Shown: piece by piece, positions 45,070 through 55,199 of the stretch
How the letters are laid out: each line of letters starts with the position of its first letter
How positions within the stretch are numbered: position 1 is the stretch's first letter
DNA from: Pseudomonas sp. R-28-1W-6
GTDB lineage: Bacteria; Pseudomonadota; Gammaproteobacteria; Pseudomonadales; Pseudomonadaceae
Assembly (NCBI RefSeq): GCF_009799925.1
Contig: NZ_WELK01000006.1
Coordinates: forward strand, 120,797-184,796
Length of the DNA: 64,000 nucleotides
Direction of reading: 5' to 3'
Notes under the pieces: model-generated
Database searches by the model: none
Told to the model about the DNA's origin: nothing
The model's input: only the letters and a program-made list of their open reading frames with translations
Position numbers and translations under genes: made by a program

Positions 45070-45762
45070 TCAGCCCTGGCCGCAGGCGCGGTTGGCCGGT
45101 ACGGCAACGTCCATCAGGCGCGGGTTGGCCAGCTTCAGCCCGGCCATCAGGCGGGCATAGGCCTCGGCGTCGGCCACCTGCAGGCGCGGATTGTGTGCGG
45201 CCTCCTCGGCGATGCTGGAGCGCGTCCAGCCCCGGTAGTCGTGGCCCGGCCAGACGGCGGTGTCGCCTGGCAGGGCGAGCAGGCGCTGCAGGCTGGCCCA
45301 TTGCGCACGGGCGTCGCCGTTCTGGAAGTCGGTGCGCCCGCTGCCGCGGATCAGCAGGGTGTCGCCGGTGAACACCTGGGCCGCCTCGCCGGCGCTGGCC
45401 GGCAGCAGGAAGCAGTAGGAGTCATCGGTGTGCCCGGGGGTGTGCCAGGCGATCAGCTCGCGCCGGCCGAAGGCCAGGCGCTGCCCGTCGGCGAAGGTGA
45501 AGCTGGCGCAGGTGCTGCCACTCTGGGCGCCGAAGCCGCTGCGGCAGCCGGTGGCGTCGCGCAGGCCGCCGAGGGCGGTGATGTGGTCGGCATGGGTGTG
45601 GGTGTCCACGGCCAGCACCAGGCGCAGCTGCAGCTCGCCGAGCAGGTGCAGGTAATCGTCCAGCTTGTCCTTGACCGGGTCGATCAGCACCGCTTCGCCC
45701 TGGTCGGCGAGCAGGTAGGTGTAGGTCGAGCTGAGGCTATCGAAGAATTGGCGAAACAGCAT
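45070..45762 (-). CDS. MBL-fold persulfide dioxygenase (ETHE1/Blh-like)
   Basis: A 230-residue metallo-beta-lactamase fold enzyme. THTHADH at residues 54-60 holds the metal-binding His and Asp ligands, followed by HTPGHTDDS, FTGDTLLIRGSGRTDFQ and WPGHDYRGW. The RGSGRTDFQ motif and single-domain size are characteristic of ETHE1/Blh persulfide dioxygenases, which oxidise glutathione persulfide to sulfite. It is the last gene of the operon with TauE, rhodanese and the CsoR-like regulator. TauE would export the sulfite made. Confidence 0.87.
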   Translation of the reverse strand: MLFRQFFDSLSSTYTYLLADQGEAVLIDPVKDKLDDYLHLLGELQLRLVLAVDTHTHADHITALGGLRDATGCRSGFGAQSGSTCASFTFADGQRLAFGRRELIAWHTPGHTDDSYCFLLPASAGEAAQVFTGDTLLIRGSGRTDFQNGDARAQWASLQRLLALPGDTAVWPGHDYRGWTRSSIAEEAAHNPRLQVADAEAYARLMAGLKLANPRLMDVAVPANRACGQG

Positions 45763-45763
45763 T

Positions 45764-46519
45764 TCAGGCTCCTCCGAGGAGTTTCTGCGCGGCCAGCGAC
45801 AGGCTGACCACGACCAGCATCAGGGCAAATAGACGTTGCAGCAGCGGCCCGCCGAGGCGCTGCGCCAGCAGGTTGCCGCCCAGCACGCCGAGTGCACCGC
45901 CGATGGCCAGGCTGGCGAGCAGCAGGGGCGAAGGGCTGGCGCCACTCAGGTAGAGGACAAAACCGCCGCCGGAGACCAGGGCGATCACCGCCATCGAGGT
46001 GGCCGTGGCGGCCAGCATGGACAGCGGGGTGAACCAGAGCAGGGCGGGCACCACCAGGAAGCCGCCGCCGACGCCCAGCAGGCCGGAGAGCAGGCCGACC
46101 GCCAGGCCGATGCCGACCAGCGGCAGGTGGCGGGTGATGGCCTGCTCCTGCCGCGGCAGGCGGGCGCCGTGCCACATGCGCCAGGCCGACCACAGTACCA
46201 GCAGGCAGAAGGCGATGAGCAGCGGCGCCTCGGCGACGAAACGCCCCAGCCACTGGCCCAGGGCATTGCCCGGCAGGCCGCACAGGCTCAGCAGCAGCAC
46301 CGGGCGCCAGGCCACCAGGCCCTGGAAGGCACGCGGAATGGCGCCGACCAGGGCGGTTAGGGCCACGGCGCCGAGGCTCACGCCGATGGCGTCGCGCAGC
46401 GGCAGGTGCAGACTGAGCAGCAGTGGCAGGGCCACCAGCGAGCCGCCGGCCCCGGTCAGGCCGAGCAGCAGGCCGAGCACGGCACCGATGCCGAGGGTCT
46501 CGAACAGCAGCCCCTCCAT
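45764..46519 (-). CDS. TauE/SafE family sulfite/organosulfonate exporter
   Basis: A 251-residue protein with about eight hydrophobic segments and the repeated GLTGAGGSLVALPLL and GLLGVGGGFLVVPALL motifs, which are the TauE/SafE (DUF81) signature. It likely exports sulfite generated by the persulfide dioxygenase one base downstream. ATG 46519 shares a base with the rhodanese stop (TGATG). An upstream extension in the same frame overlaps the rhodanese gene and is not credible. Confidence 0.88.
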   Translation of the reverse strand: MEGLLFETLGIGAVLGLLLGLTGAGGSLVALPLLLSLHLPLRDAIGVSLGAVALTALVGAIPRAFQGLVAWRPVLLLSLCGLPGNALGQWLGRFVAEAPLLIAFCLLVLWSAWRMWHGARLPRQEQAITRHLPLVGIGLAVGLLSGLLGVGGGFLVVPALLWFTPLSMLAATATSMAVIALVSGGGFVLYLSGASPSPLLLASLAIGGALGVLGGNLLAQRLGGPLLQRLFALMLVVVSLSLAAQKLLGGA

Positions 46520-47064
46520 CAGCGGTTCCAGGGCATGCGCGCGAGCAGCAGGGCCATGGCGCAGGTGTTGCTGATGCCGGCGAAGGTCAGTCCAGCGCCG
46601 ACGAAGGCGGCCAGGCCGTACCAGCCGGGGTGCAGCCAGGTGCCGAGGATGCAGCCGAGCAGCACCAGGCTGCCGGCGCTGATCTGCACCTGGCGCTGCA
46701 GGCTGATCACGCCGCTGCTGGCGGCCTGGTTCAGCGGCATGCTGCAGGCCACGCAGGCGTCGGTGCCGCCGTCGACCACCTGGATGCCGGGCAGCAGGTG
46801 CTGCAGCTGTTCGGCGGCGCGTTGGGCACGCTGGCCGCGCTGGCACAGCAGGTAGAGCTCATCGCCGCTGTGCAGGCCTTCGCTCTTGAGCTGGGCCACC
46901 AGCTGCTCGGGGTTGAGCTGGTCGAGCGGCACATTGCGTGCGCCGGCCACATGCTGGGCGCGGAATTCCGCCGGGCTGCGCACGTCGATAAGAAAACGCA
47001 CCCGGCCCTGGTGTTGGGCGGCGGCGAAGCGCGGGGCGTCGATCAGGCAGAAAGACTGGTTCAT
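46519..47064 (-). CDS. Rhodanese with C-terminal DUF2892-like membrane domain
   Basis: A 181-residue protein. The N-terminal rhodanese domain has FLIDVRSPAEFRAQHVAGARN and catalytic Cys74 in LLCQRGQRAQ. A second region carries two Cys (DACVACS), and the C-terminus has two membrane helices (SAGSLVLLGCILGTWL; LAAFVGAGLTFAGIS) as in YgaP-type proteins. It would move sulfane sulfur at the inner membrane. ATG 47064 is used; the next upstream Met starts before the gap to the regulator. Confidence 0.87.
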   Translation of the reverse strand: MNQSFCLIDAPRFAAAQHQGRVRFLIDVRSPAEFRAQHVAGARNVPLDQLNPEQLVAQLKSEGLHSGDELYLLCQRGQRAQRAAEQLQHLLPGIQVVDGGTDACVACSMPLNQAASSGVISLQRQVQISAGSLVLLGCILGTWLHPGWYGLAAFVGAGLTFAGISNTCAMALLLARMPWNR

Positions 47065-47083
47065 AGGGTACTCCCGGGGGGTA

Positions 47084-47353
47084 TCAAGTGTATTTGGTGA
47101 AGATGGCGCGCACGCGCGCCAGGGTTTCGGCATCGTCGCGCGCCGGGTCGAGTACGGCTTCCTCGAGCAGGCAGGCGAGCATTTCCTGATAGGCCTTATC
47201 CAGGGCCTTGCGCGCGGCGGCGAACTGCTGGGCGATGGCCTCGCACTCCTCGCCGCGGCGGATCATCGCCTGGATGCCGCGGACCTGCCCTTCGACGCGG
47301 GCCAGGCGCTTGAGCATGGCGTCCTGGTGGGGCGCACGGATTTCCGTGGTCAT
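47084..47353 (-). CDS. CsoR/FrmR family repressor, probably persulfide-responsive
   Basis: An 89-residue all-helical DUF156 protein: KRLARVEGQVRGIQAMIRRGEECEAIAQQF is the family core. Cys37 aligns with the first ligand Cys of CsoR. The His normally 25 residues later is Leu62, and the next position with a thiol is Cys61; the third Cu ligand Cys is Ala66. Copper binding is therefore unlikely and a Cys37/Cys61 redox or persulfide sensor, as in CstR, is more probable. A CsoR-type palindrome lies upstream of the DUF3365 gene. It overlaps that gene by four bases. Confidence 0.85.
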   Translation of the reverse strand: MTTEIRAPHQDAMLKRLARVEGQVRGIQAMIRRGEECEAIAQQFAAARKALDKAYQEMLACLLEEAVLDPARDDAETLARVRAIFTKYT

Positions 47354-47910
47354 GGTTGTACCTCGCTGATTGGCCGGCGCAGGGTGAAGGCGCCGCGCAG
47401 TTCGCCCAGCTGGAAGCCGCGGGCCTGGTCCTGGGGATAACGCTGGTCGAGCAGTGCCGCCACGGGCGCCTTGATCTGGCTGCCGTGGCAGGCCAGGCAG
47501 GGTTCGCCGGTGGCGATGGCCTGCATGTAGCGGAATTCGCCAGCGACCACGGCCGCCTGGCGCATCTGCGCCAGCGGCTCGCCGGCCTGGCTGCGCCGGG
47601 CGAAGTCTTCCAGCACCTGGCGTTCCCAGGCATCCGCCTGGTTGGCCGGGTTGCGCAGGCGCAGGGCCGTGCGGCCGATGCGCCACGGGCTCTGGCTGTG
47701 CTGCGCGGCGATGCCGGGGGCGAGTGCCTGGCAGGCCTCGACCGCCGCCGTCGGGCCGCCGCTGGCGACGGCCTGCTGCACGGTCTGCAGCAGCTGCTGC
47801 TGGAACGGCGGGATCAGGCTGGCGGCTTCGGCGGCCAGGCGGTCGCTGTCGAGCGGTGCGGCGGCCCAGCCCAGCGCGGGCAGGGCGGCACAGATAAGCA
47901 ACAGGCGCAT
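47350..47910 (-). CDS. DUF3365 (Tll0287-like) periplasmic haem protein
   Basis: A 186-residue protein with a Sec signal peptide (MRLLLICAALPALGWAAA). The mature protein matches the DUF3365 domain and contains one c-type haem motif CLACH at 138-142 (GEPCLACHGS), next to YMQAIATGEP. It should be a periplasmic cytochrome-type redox or sensor protein. It is the first gene of the operon, so its haem chemistry may link sulfide oxidation to electron transfer. ATG 47910 is chosen because it gives the signal peptide. Confidence 0.82.
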   Translation of the reverse strand: MRLLLICAALPALGWAAAPLDSDRLAAEAASLIPPFQQQLLQTVQQAVASGGPTAAVEACQALAPGIAAQHSQSPWRIGRTALRLRNPANQADAWERQVLEDFARRSQAGEPLAQMRQAAVVAGEFRYMQAIATGEPCLACHGSQIKAPVAALLDQRYPQDQARGFQLGELRGAFTLRRPISEVQP

Positions 47911-47933
47911 GGATGGCACTCCCTGGGTTTTGT

Positions 47934-47949
47934 ATACCCCATGGAGTAT
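47934..47949. promoter_or_regulatory. Candidate CsoR-type operator
   Basis: ATACCCCATGGAGTAT is a 16-base near palindrome (14 of 16 positions identical to its reverse complement) of the AT-ACC-CC/GG-GGT-AT form known from CsoR/CstR operators. It lies 24 bases upstream of the DUF3365 start and overlaps a minus-strand TATAC that could be a -10. It is the natural target of the regulator encoded in the same operon. Confidence 0.6.
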
Positions 47950-47989
47950 GTTGGCGAAGGCGAACGAAGGCAAGGACCGGTTATCGGCC

Positions 47990-49951
47990 CTATCGGCCGC
48001 GGATCAGCTGGCGCAGCTGGAAGCGGTTGGGGTGGCAGGCCTCGGCCACGCTGCGCGGCAGCGGCAGCGGCTCGTCGTTCAGCCAGGCGGCCAGCAGCTC
48101 GCCACACAGCGGCGCGCTGATCAGTCCGCGTGAGCCGTGGCCGCTGTTGACATAGAGGCCGTCCAGCCAGGGGCAGGGGGTATCCGGCACCTGGCGGGCA
48201 TCCTTGCCGAGTACCGCATAGGCGCTGGCGAAGGCCTGGCGGTCGGCCAGCGGGCCGACGATCGGCAGGTAGTCCGGGCTGGTGCAGCGGAAGGCGGCGC
48301 GGCCCTGCAGCTGCGCCGGGTCGAGCCGGTCGACCTGCAGGCGTTGGCACAGGTCGCCGGAGATTTCCCGCAGCAGTTCGAGGTTGCCGGCATGTTCGGC
48401 GCTGGTCGGCGCCAGGTCGTCGCTGTGGAAGTCGAAGCTGGCGCCGAGGGTGTGCTCGCCCGCCCGCGGCGGGGCCACATAGCCCTCGGCACAGACCACG
48501 CAGGCCAGTTTGCTGCTGCTCTCGGTCTGCGGCAGGCGGCTGATCTGCCCGCGGATGCGTTTGAGCGGCAGGGCGCTGGCGGCGGCGAAGCGCTTCACCT
48601 CGGCGGCGCCGGCCAGCACCGCGACCGGCGCTTCGGCCAGCAGACGCTCGCCGTCGCGGGCCTGCCAGCACCCGTCGACCCGCTCCAGCTGCAGCGCCTC
48701 GCTGTGCAGCAGCAGCTGGATGTTCGGCTGGCTGGCCAGCAGGCGGCACAGGGCCGGCGGGTGTACCCAGCCGGCGTCCGGGTAGAACAGGCCGCCGGCG
48801 GGCAGGGCGATGCCGGCGCGGGCCTCGGCCTGCTCCCGGCTCAGGGCTTGCAGCAGGTCGGCGGGGAAGGCCGCCGCCAGGTGCGCCTGGCGCTCGCCTT
48901 CCTGGGCGTCGAAGGCCAGTTGCAGCACGCCGCAGGCGTCCCAGTCCTGTGGCCGCGGCAGGCGTTCGAGCAGGCGCCGGGTGTGGCCGAAGCCGCTGAG
49001 CACCAGCTGCGACAGGGCGGTGCCGTGGGCCGAGAGCTTCAGGTAGAGCACGCCCTGCGGGTTGCCGGAGGCTTCCTGGGCGACCGCGTCGTGGCGCTCC
49101 AGCAGGCTCACCTGCCAGCCGCGGGCGGCCAGGCTGGCTGCCGTGGCGCAACCGGCCAGGCCGGCGCCGATCACCAGCGCCCGGCGCTGCGCGGGGGGCG
49201 TTGCCGGGCGGGCGAACCAGGGCTTGGCCGGCGCCGGAGCGGGGCCGGCATAGTCGCCGCGCAGGTTCTCCCACTTGGTGCCATGGCCGGGCACGCGGCG
49301 CATGGCGAAGCCGGCGGCGGCCAGGCCGCGGCGCACGAAGCCGGTGCTGGCGAAGGTGCCCAGGCGGGTGCCGGGGACGGACAGGCGGGCGAGCTGGTCG
49401 AACAGTGCCTGGCTCCACATCTCCGGGTTCTTGGCCGGGGCGAAGCCGTCGAGGAACCACACGTCGATGCGCGCATCCAGTTGCGGCAGCAGCTCCAGGG
49501 CGTCGCCGATCAGCAGGGTGAGGATCACCCGGCCGCCGGCCAGGACCAGGCGCTGGAAGCCGGCATGGATGGCCACGTACTGTTCCAGCAGTTGCGCCGC
49601 CCAGGGCGCCAGTTCCGGCCACAGGGCCAGGGCGCGCTGCAGGTCGGCGCGGCGCAGCGGGTATTTTTCCACGCTGACGAAGTGCAGTTGGGCGTCGGCC
49701 GGCGCGCACTGTTCGAACAGTTGCCAGGCGCAGAGGAAGTTGGTGCCGGTGCCGAAGCCGGTCTCGCCGATGACCAGGCGTCCACCGGCGGGCAGGGCGG
49801 CGCAGCGCTCGGCCAGCTGGGTGTTGCCGAGGAACACGTGGCGGGTCTCGCCGAGGCCGTCTTCGCGGGCAAAGTAGACATCGTCGAACTGGCGCGACAG
49901 GGGCTGGCCCTGTTCCGTCCAGTCGAGCTGGGCGTGGTGGATAGCGGTCAT
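47990..49951 (-). CDS. mnmC: Bifunctional tRNA 5-methylaminomethyl-2-thiouridine modification enzyme MnmC
   Basis: A 653-residue two-domain protein. The N-terminal methyltransferase (MnmD) has the SAM-binding ETGFGTGTNF at 63-72 and VWFLDGFAPAKNPEMW. The C-terminal FAD-dependent oxidoreductase has ALVIGAGLAGCATAASLA near 258-275 and an NSGHGSRGLISAPL end. Together they convert cmnm5s2U34 to mnm5s2U in tRNA. Full length for fused MnmC. It is divergent from the pap gene. Confidence 0.95.
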   Translation of the reverse strand: MTAIHHAQLDWTEQGQPLSRQFDDVYFAREDGLGETRHVFLGNTQLAERCAALPAGGRLVIGETGFGTGTNFLCAWQLFEQCAPADAQLHFVSVEKYPLRRADLQRALALWPELAPWAAQLLEQYVAIHAGFQRLVLAGGRVILTLLIGDALELLPQLDARIDVWFLDGFAPAKNPEMWSQALFDQLARLSVPGTRLGTFASTGFVRRGLAAAGFAMRRVPGHGTKWENLRGDYAGPAPAPAKPWFARPATPPAQRRALVIGAGLAGCATAASLAARGWQVSLLERHDAVAQEASGNPQGVLYLKLSAHGTALSQLVLSGFGHTRRLLERLPRPQDWDACGVLQLAFDAQEGERQAHLAAAFPADLLQALSREQAEARAGIALPAGGLFYPDAGWVHPPALCRLLASQPNIQLLLHSEALQLERVDGCWQARDGERLLAEAPVAVLAGAAEVKRFAAASALPLKRIRGQISRLPQTESSSKLACVVCAEGYVAPPRAGEHTLGASFDFHSDDLAPTSAEHAGNLELLREISGDLCQRLQVDRLDPAQLQGRAAFRCTSPDYLPIVGPLADRQAFASAYAVLGKDARQVPDTPCPWLDGLYVNSGHGSRGLISAPLCGELLAAWLNDEPLPLPRSVAEACHPNRFQLRQLIRGR

Positions 49952-50082
49952 GGCGAAAGGTGCTGGCAGCCTGGAGCAAGGCGCGCATTGTAGCCGGAAC
50001 TGTAGGCAGGTTCGCGGCTGTCGGCGTAGGCTTGGCGCTGCCGAATCCGCTAGGCTGAGCGGGTCAGACCAAGGAGCTGCAG

Positions 50083-51570
50083 ATGTTCGAATCCGCCGAG
50101 CTGGGCCATGCCATCGACGAGGAAACCTACAACAGGGAAGTGCCGATACTGCGCGAGGCGCTGCTGGAGGCGCAGTACGAGCTGAAGCAGCAGGGGCGCT
50201 TCCCGGTGATCATCCTGATCAACGGGGTGGAAGGCGCGGGCAAGGGCGAGACGGTCAAGCTGCTCAACGAGTGGATGGACCCGCGCCTGATCCAGGTCAG
50301 CACCTTCGACCGGCAGACCGACGAGGAGCTGGCGCGGCCGCCGGCCTGGCGCTTCTGGCGGCAGCTGCCGCCCAAGGGGCGGATCGGCATCTTCTTCGGC
50401 AATTGGTACAGCCAGATGCTCCAGGGGCGGGTGCACGGGCGCATCAAGACCGCCGTGCTGGACCAGGCCATCGACAGCGCCCTGAGCCTGGAGCAGATGC
50501 TCTGCGACGAAGGTGCGCTGATCTTCAAGTTCTGGTTCCACCTGTCCAAGAAGCAGATGAAGACCCGCCTCAAGACGCTGCGGGATGACCCGCTGCACAG
50601 CTGGCGCATCAGCCCGCTGGACTGGCAGCAGTCGGAAACCTACGACCGTTTCGTGCGGTTCGGCGAGCGCGTGCTGCGCCGCAGCAGCCGCGACTTTGCG
50701 CCCTGGTACGTGGTCGAGGGGGCCGACGAGCATTACCGCAGCCTGATGGTCGGACGCATTCTCCTCGACGGCCTGCAGGCGGCGCTCAAGGTGAAGAAGC
50801 GGCGCCCGCCGCAGCCCCATGTGGCCCCGCTGGCGGCCAGCCTGGACAACCTCGCCCTGCTCAACAGCCTGGACATGAGCCAGAGCCTGGACAAGGACGA
50901 CTACCAGGAGCAGCTGGCGGCCGAGCAGGCCCGCCTGGCCGGCCTGATGCGCGACAAGCGCATGCGCCGGCACGCCCTGGTGGCGGTGTTCGAGGGCAAC
51001 GATGCGGCCGGCAAGGGTGGCGCCATTCGCCGCGTGGCGGCGGCGCTCGACCCGCGCCAGTACCGCATCGTGCCGGTGGCCGCGCCCACCGAGGAGGAGC
51101 GCGCGCAGCCCTACCTCTGGCGCTTCTGGCGGCATATCCCGGCGCGCGGCAATTTCACCGTGTTCGACCGCTCCTGGTATGGCCGGGTGCTGGTGGAGCG
51201 GGTCGAGGGTTTCTGCGAACCGAGCGACTGGCTGCGCGCCTACAGCGAGATCAACGACTTCGAGGAGCAGCTCAGCGACGCCGGCGTGGTACTGGTCAAG
51301 TTCTGGCTGGCCATCGACCAGGACACCCAGTTCCAGCGCTTCAAGGAGCGCGAGCAGATCGCCTTCAAGCGCTTCAAGATCACCGAGGAAGACTGGCGCA
51401 ATCGCGACAAGTGGCAGGACTACTGCGACGCGGTGGGCGACATGGTCGATCGCACCAGCACCGCCATCGCGCCCTGGACCCTGGTCGAGGCCAACGACAA
51501 GCGCTTTGCCCGGGTCAAGGTGCTGCGCACGATCAACGAGGCGCTGGAAAAGGCCTTTGCCAAGGATTGA
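50083..51570 (+). CDS. pap: Polyphosphate:AMP phosphotransferase (PPK2 class II, two domains)
   Basis: A 495-residue protein made of two PPK2 domains. P-loops are INGVEGAGKGE (residues 47-56) and FEGNDAAGKGG (near 304-312). Lid-region motifs WRFWRQLPPKGRIGIFFGNWY and WRFWRHIPARGNFTVFDRSWYG are both present. It transfers phosphate from polyphosphate to AMP. The first domain has Gly-Asn-Trp-Tyr where the second has Asp-Arg-Ser-Trp-Tyr, in line with a catalytic C-terminal and a degenerate N-terminal domain. Confidence 0.94.
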   Translation: MFESAELGHAIDEETYNREVPILREALLEAQYELKQQGRFPVIILINGVEGAGKGETVKLLNEWMDPRLIQVSTFDRQTDEELARPPAWRFWRQLPPKGRIGIFFGNWYSQMLQGRVHGRIKTAVLDQAIDSALSLEQMLCDEGALIFKFWFHLSKKQMKTRLKTLRDDPLHSWRISPLDWQQSETYDRFVRFGERVLRRSSRDFAPWYVVEGADEHYRSLMVGRILLDGLQAALKVKKRRPPQPHVAPLAASLDNLALLNSLDMSQSLDKDDYQEQLAAEQARLAGLMRDKRMRRHALVAVFEGNDAAGKGGAIRRVAAALDPRQYRIVPVAAPTEEERAQPYLWRFWRHIPARGNFTVFDRSWYGRVLVERVEGFCEPSDWLRAYSEINDFEEQLSDAGVVLVKFWLAIDQDTQFQRFKEREQIAFKRFKITEEDWRNRDKWQDYCDAVGDMVDRTSTAIAPWTLVEANDKRFARVKVLRTINEALEKAFAKD

Positions 51571-51619
51571 GGTCGGGGATGCTCCGTGCGGCTGGCGCTG
51601 CACGGGCGGAAGAGGGCGC

Positions 51620-51829
51620 TCAGTTCACCCGGCTTTCGATGACGTCACTGCCCTGCTGGATGCGGCGGATGTAGTGGGTGATCTCGCGTTCGGCATCGAC
51701 CCGGGTGAAGTACGGACCTTCCAGGGTGCCTTCGCGGGTGGAGAAGAAATACTGGCCGTTGACGGCGCTGAGCCGCTCGCTGCGGTAGTGCGTACCAGGC
51801 GCGGGATCGACATGGCGCTGACCGAACAT
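51620..51829 (-). CDS. DUF6316-like small protein
   Basis: A 69-residue soluble protein, MFGQRHVDPAPGTHYRSERL, followed by VNGQYFFSTREGTLEGPYFT and AEREITHYIRRIQQGSD. I recall this as a small Pseudomonas family (DUF6316). Function unknown. ATG 51829 has a GGAGA-type site upstream (minus strand). Longer upstream extensions look non-coding. It is convergent with pap. Confidence 0.72.
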   Translation of the reverse strand: MFGQRHVDPAPGTHYRSERLSAVNGQYFFSTREGTLEGPYFTRVDAEREITHYIRRIQQGSDVIESRVN

Positions 51830-51984
51830 GATGGAGTCTCCTGCAAGAGGATAAGCTGTTTTCAGTCTAGCGTTTGCAGACCGGCGGGCCATGCTGCGCG
51901 ACAGGCGGTCGAGTTTCGCCCGAGTACGCCGCGCCGGCCTGCGCTTTTCCAGGCCTGGTCTACGCCGGCGACGTGCCGGGGTGG

Positions 51985-52017
51985 CACAGTTACGGGCTGA
52001 CCACCCGGTCAACTGTG
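51985..52017. promoter_or_regulatory. Inverted repeat between divergent genes, possible operator
   Basis: CACAGTT at 51985-51991 and AACTGTG at 52011-52017 enclose 19 bases. It lies about 80 bases upstream of the EamA gene and 155 bases upstream of the DUF6316-like gene. It could be an operator or a leader hairpin; no matching regulator is nearby. Confidence 0.35.
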
Positions 52018-52098
52018 TCTGTGTGCAGCGCCGTTCTGCGCCTAGAATGAGCCCCTGCTGCGCTCCCGCTGGGAGACCGCGTTCCTGTCGAGGCTGTC

Positions 52099-53061
52099 AT
52101 GCACGTTTCCTCCGGCCGTTGGCTCTACGGCCTGCTTCTCGCCCTGACCACCGCGCTGCTGTGGGGCATCCTGCCGATCAAGCTGAAGGAAGTGCTGCGG
52201 GTACTCGACCCGATCACCGTTACCTGGTTTCGCCTGCTCGGCGCCGGCCTGCTGCTGCTCGTCTGGCTGACGCTGAGCCGGCGCCTGCCGCGCTTTGCCG
52301 CGCTCGGGCGCAAGGGGGGCTGGTTGCTGCTGCTGGCGATTGCCGGGATGGTGGCCAACTACGTGCTCTACCTGGTCGGTCTCAACCTGCTCAGCCCGGG
52401 TACCACCCAGCTGGTGATCCAGATGGCGCCGATCCTGTTTCTGATCGCCAGCCTGTTCGTCTTCCGCGAGTCGTTCAGCCGGGCCCAGGGCATCGGCCTG
52501 GGCATCCTGCTGCTGGGCTTCGGCCTGTTCTTCAACCAGCGCTTGCACGAGCTGCTGACCTCGCTGACGGCCTACACCAGCGGCGTGCTGATCGTGCTGC
52601 TGGCGGCCTTCCTCTGGACCTTCTACGGCCTGGCGCAGAAGCAGTTGCTGACCGTGTGGAACTCGCTGCAGGTGATGATGGTGATCTACCTGGCCTGCGC
52701 CCTGCTGCTCACGCCTTGGGCGCGGCCGCTGCAGGCGTTGCAGCTCAGCCCGGTGCAGGGCTGGCTGCTGCTGGCCTGCTGCCTGAACACCCTGGTGGCC
52801 TACGGCGCCTTCGCCGAGGCGCTGGCGCACTGGGAGGCTTCGCGGGTCAGCGCGACCCTGTCGATCACCCCGCTGGTGACCTTCGCCGCCGTCGCCGTGT
52901 CGGCCAGCCTGTGGCCCGCGCACGTGCAGCCGGAGCAGATCAACTGGCTGGCCTACGGCGGCGCGCTGCTGGTGGTGCTGGGCTCGGCCCTGACCGCACT
53001 GGGGCCTTCGCTGCTGGCCGGCTGGCGGGCGCGCAAGGCCCGCCAGCTGACGCAACTCTAA
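52099..53061 (+). CDS. EamA/DMT family transporter (RarD-like)
   Basis: A 320-residue protein with ten membrane helices in two EamA repeats: LLWGILPIKLKEVLRVLDPITVTW starts the first, and VLIVLLAAFLWTFYGLAQKQ the second. The layout and the L-W-G-I-L-P-I-K-L-K segment resemble RarD-type drug/metabolite transporters. Substrate unknown. It ends 11 bases before a GC-rich palindrome that may serve as terminator. Confidence 0.88.
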   Translation: MHVSSGRWLYGLLLALTTALLWGILPIKLKEVLRVLDPITVTWFRLLGAGLLLLVWLTLSRRLPRFAALGRKGGWLLLLAIAGMVANYVLYLVGLNLLSPGTTQLVIQMAPILFLIASLFVFRESFSRAQGIGLGILLLGFGLFFNQRLHELLTSLTAYTSGVLIVLLAAFLWTFYGLAQKQLLTVWNSLQVMMVIYLACALLLTPWARPLQALQLSPVQGWLLLACCLNTLVAYGAFAEALAHWEASRVSATLSITPLVTFAAVAVSASLWPAHVQPEQINWLAYGGALLVVLGSALTALGPSLLAGWRARKARQLTQL

Positions 53062-53071
53062 GGTCTGTGCA

Positions 53072-53090
53072 GGGTGCGCCGTGCGCACCC
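53072..53090. terminator. GGGTGCGC palindrome between convergent genes
   Basis: GGGTGCGC, loop CGT, GCGCACCC: a perfect eight-base stem between the EamA gene and the flavodoxin-like gene. It is a half-copy of the GTAGGGTGCGCC repeat family (40734-40797, 41715-41778). No T tract follows on the plus strand, so a termination role is possible but unproven. Confidence 0.5.
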
Positions 53091-53113
53091 GGGTGAGTGG
53101 ACCGCCCGCGGGT

Positions 53114-53726
53114 TCAGGCGCGCACGCCCAGGCGTTCGGCGCGGCGCAGCCAGTCCTGACGCTGTTCCTCGGAGGAGGGGCGCACCGGGGCGAATTCGGC
53201 CAGGCGGCGGGTTTTGATGCCGCTGAAGCCGAGGATGGTGCGGGTCATCTGCCGGTGCGCCGGCGCGCCGTAGATCCAGCGGAAGTACCAGGGCGGGGTG
53301 TCCAGGGTCACCAGCAGGTCGGCGGTGCGCCCGCTGAGCAGCTTGTCCCACAGCTGCGAGCGGTTGCGGTACTTGAAGGCGAAGCCGGGCAGGAACACCC
53401 GGTCGAAGAACCCCTTGAGCAGGGCCGGCACGCCGCCCCACCAGACCGGGTAGACGAACACCAGGTGCTCGGCCCAGTGGATCTGCCGCTGGGCTTCGAG
53501 CAGGTCGGGCTCCAGGGTCTGGCCCTGGCTGTAGCCGTCGCGCAGGATCGGGTCGAACTGCAGTTCGCCCAGCCGGAGCTGGCGCACCACATGGCCTTCG
53601 CCGCGCGCGCCGCTGCTGTAGGCCTCGGCCAGGGCGTGGCAGAGGCTGTCGGACTTGGGCGTGCCGAGGATCAGCAGGATCCGCTTGCCGTCGCCTTCCA
53701 GTGGGGTGGCGCCGCTTTTCCCTTCT

Positions 53727-53734
<8 letters not shown>
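53114..53734 (-). CDS. NAD(P)H-dependent oxidoreductase, flavodoxin-like fold
   Basis: A 206-residue flavoprotein of the NQO1/MdaB/KefF type. The FMN/FAD-binding regions are [49 protein letters not shown] and [11 protein letters not shown]. It should reduce quinones or similar. Its start overlaps the fumC end by eight bases, so fumC and this gene probably form one operon. Confidence 0.87.
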
Positions 53735-55121
<1,387 letters not shown>

Positions 55122-55199
55122 GGGTTTTCTCCTGGTGGGCTTGGCGCAGTTTAGGCCGCGCCGCGCCGCAGGGGTTCCCGCCTGTCTCTATCGGCGCTA

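Noticed and set aside
45764..46846. Extended TauE frame of 360 codons
   Set aside because: The first 109 codons overlap the rhodanese gene in another frame and are Arg/Pro/Ala-rich. The TauE start at 46519 has the expected N-terminus and the TGATG overlap.
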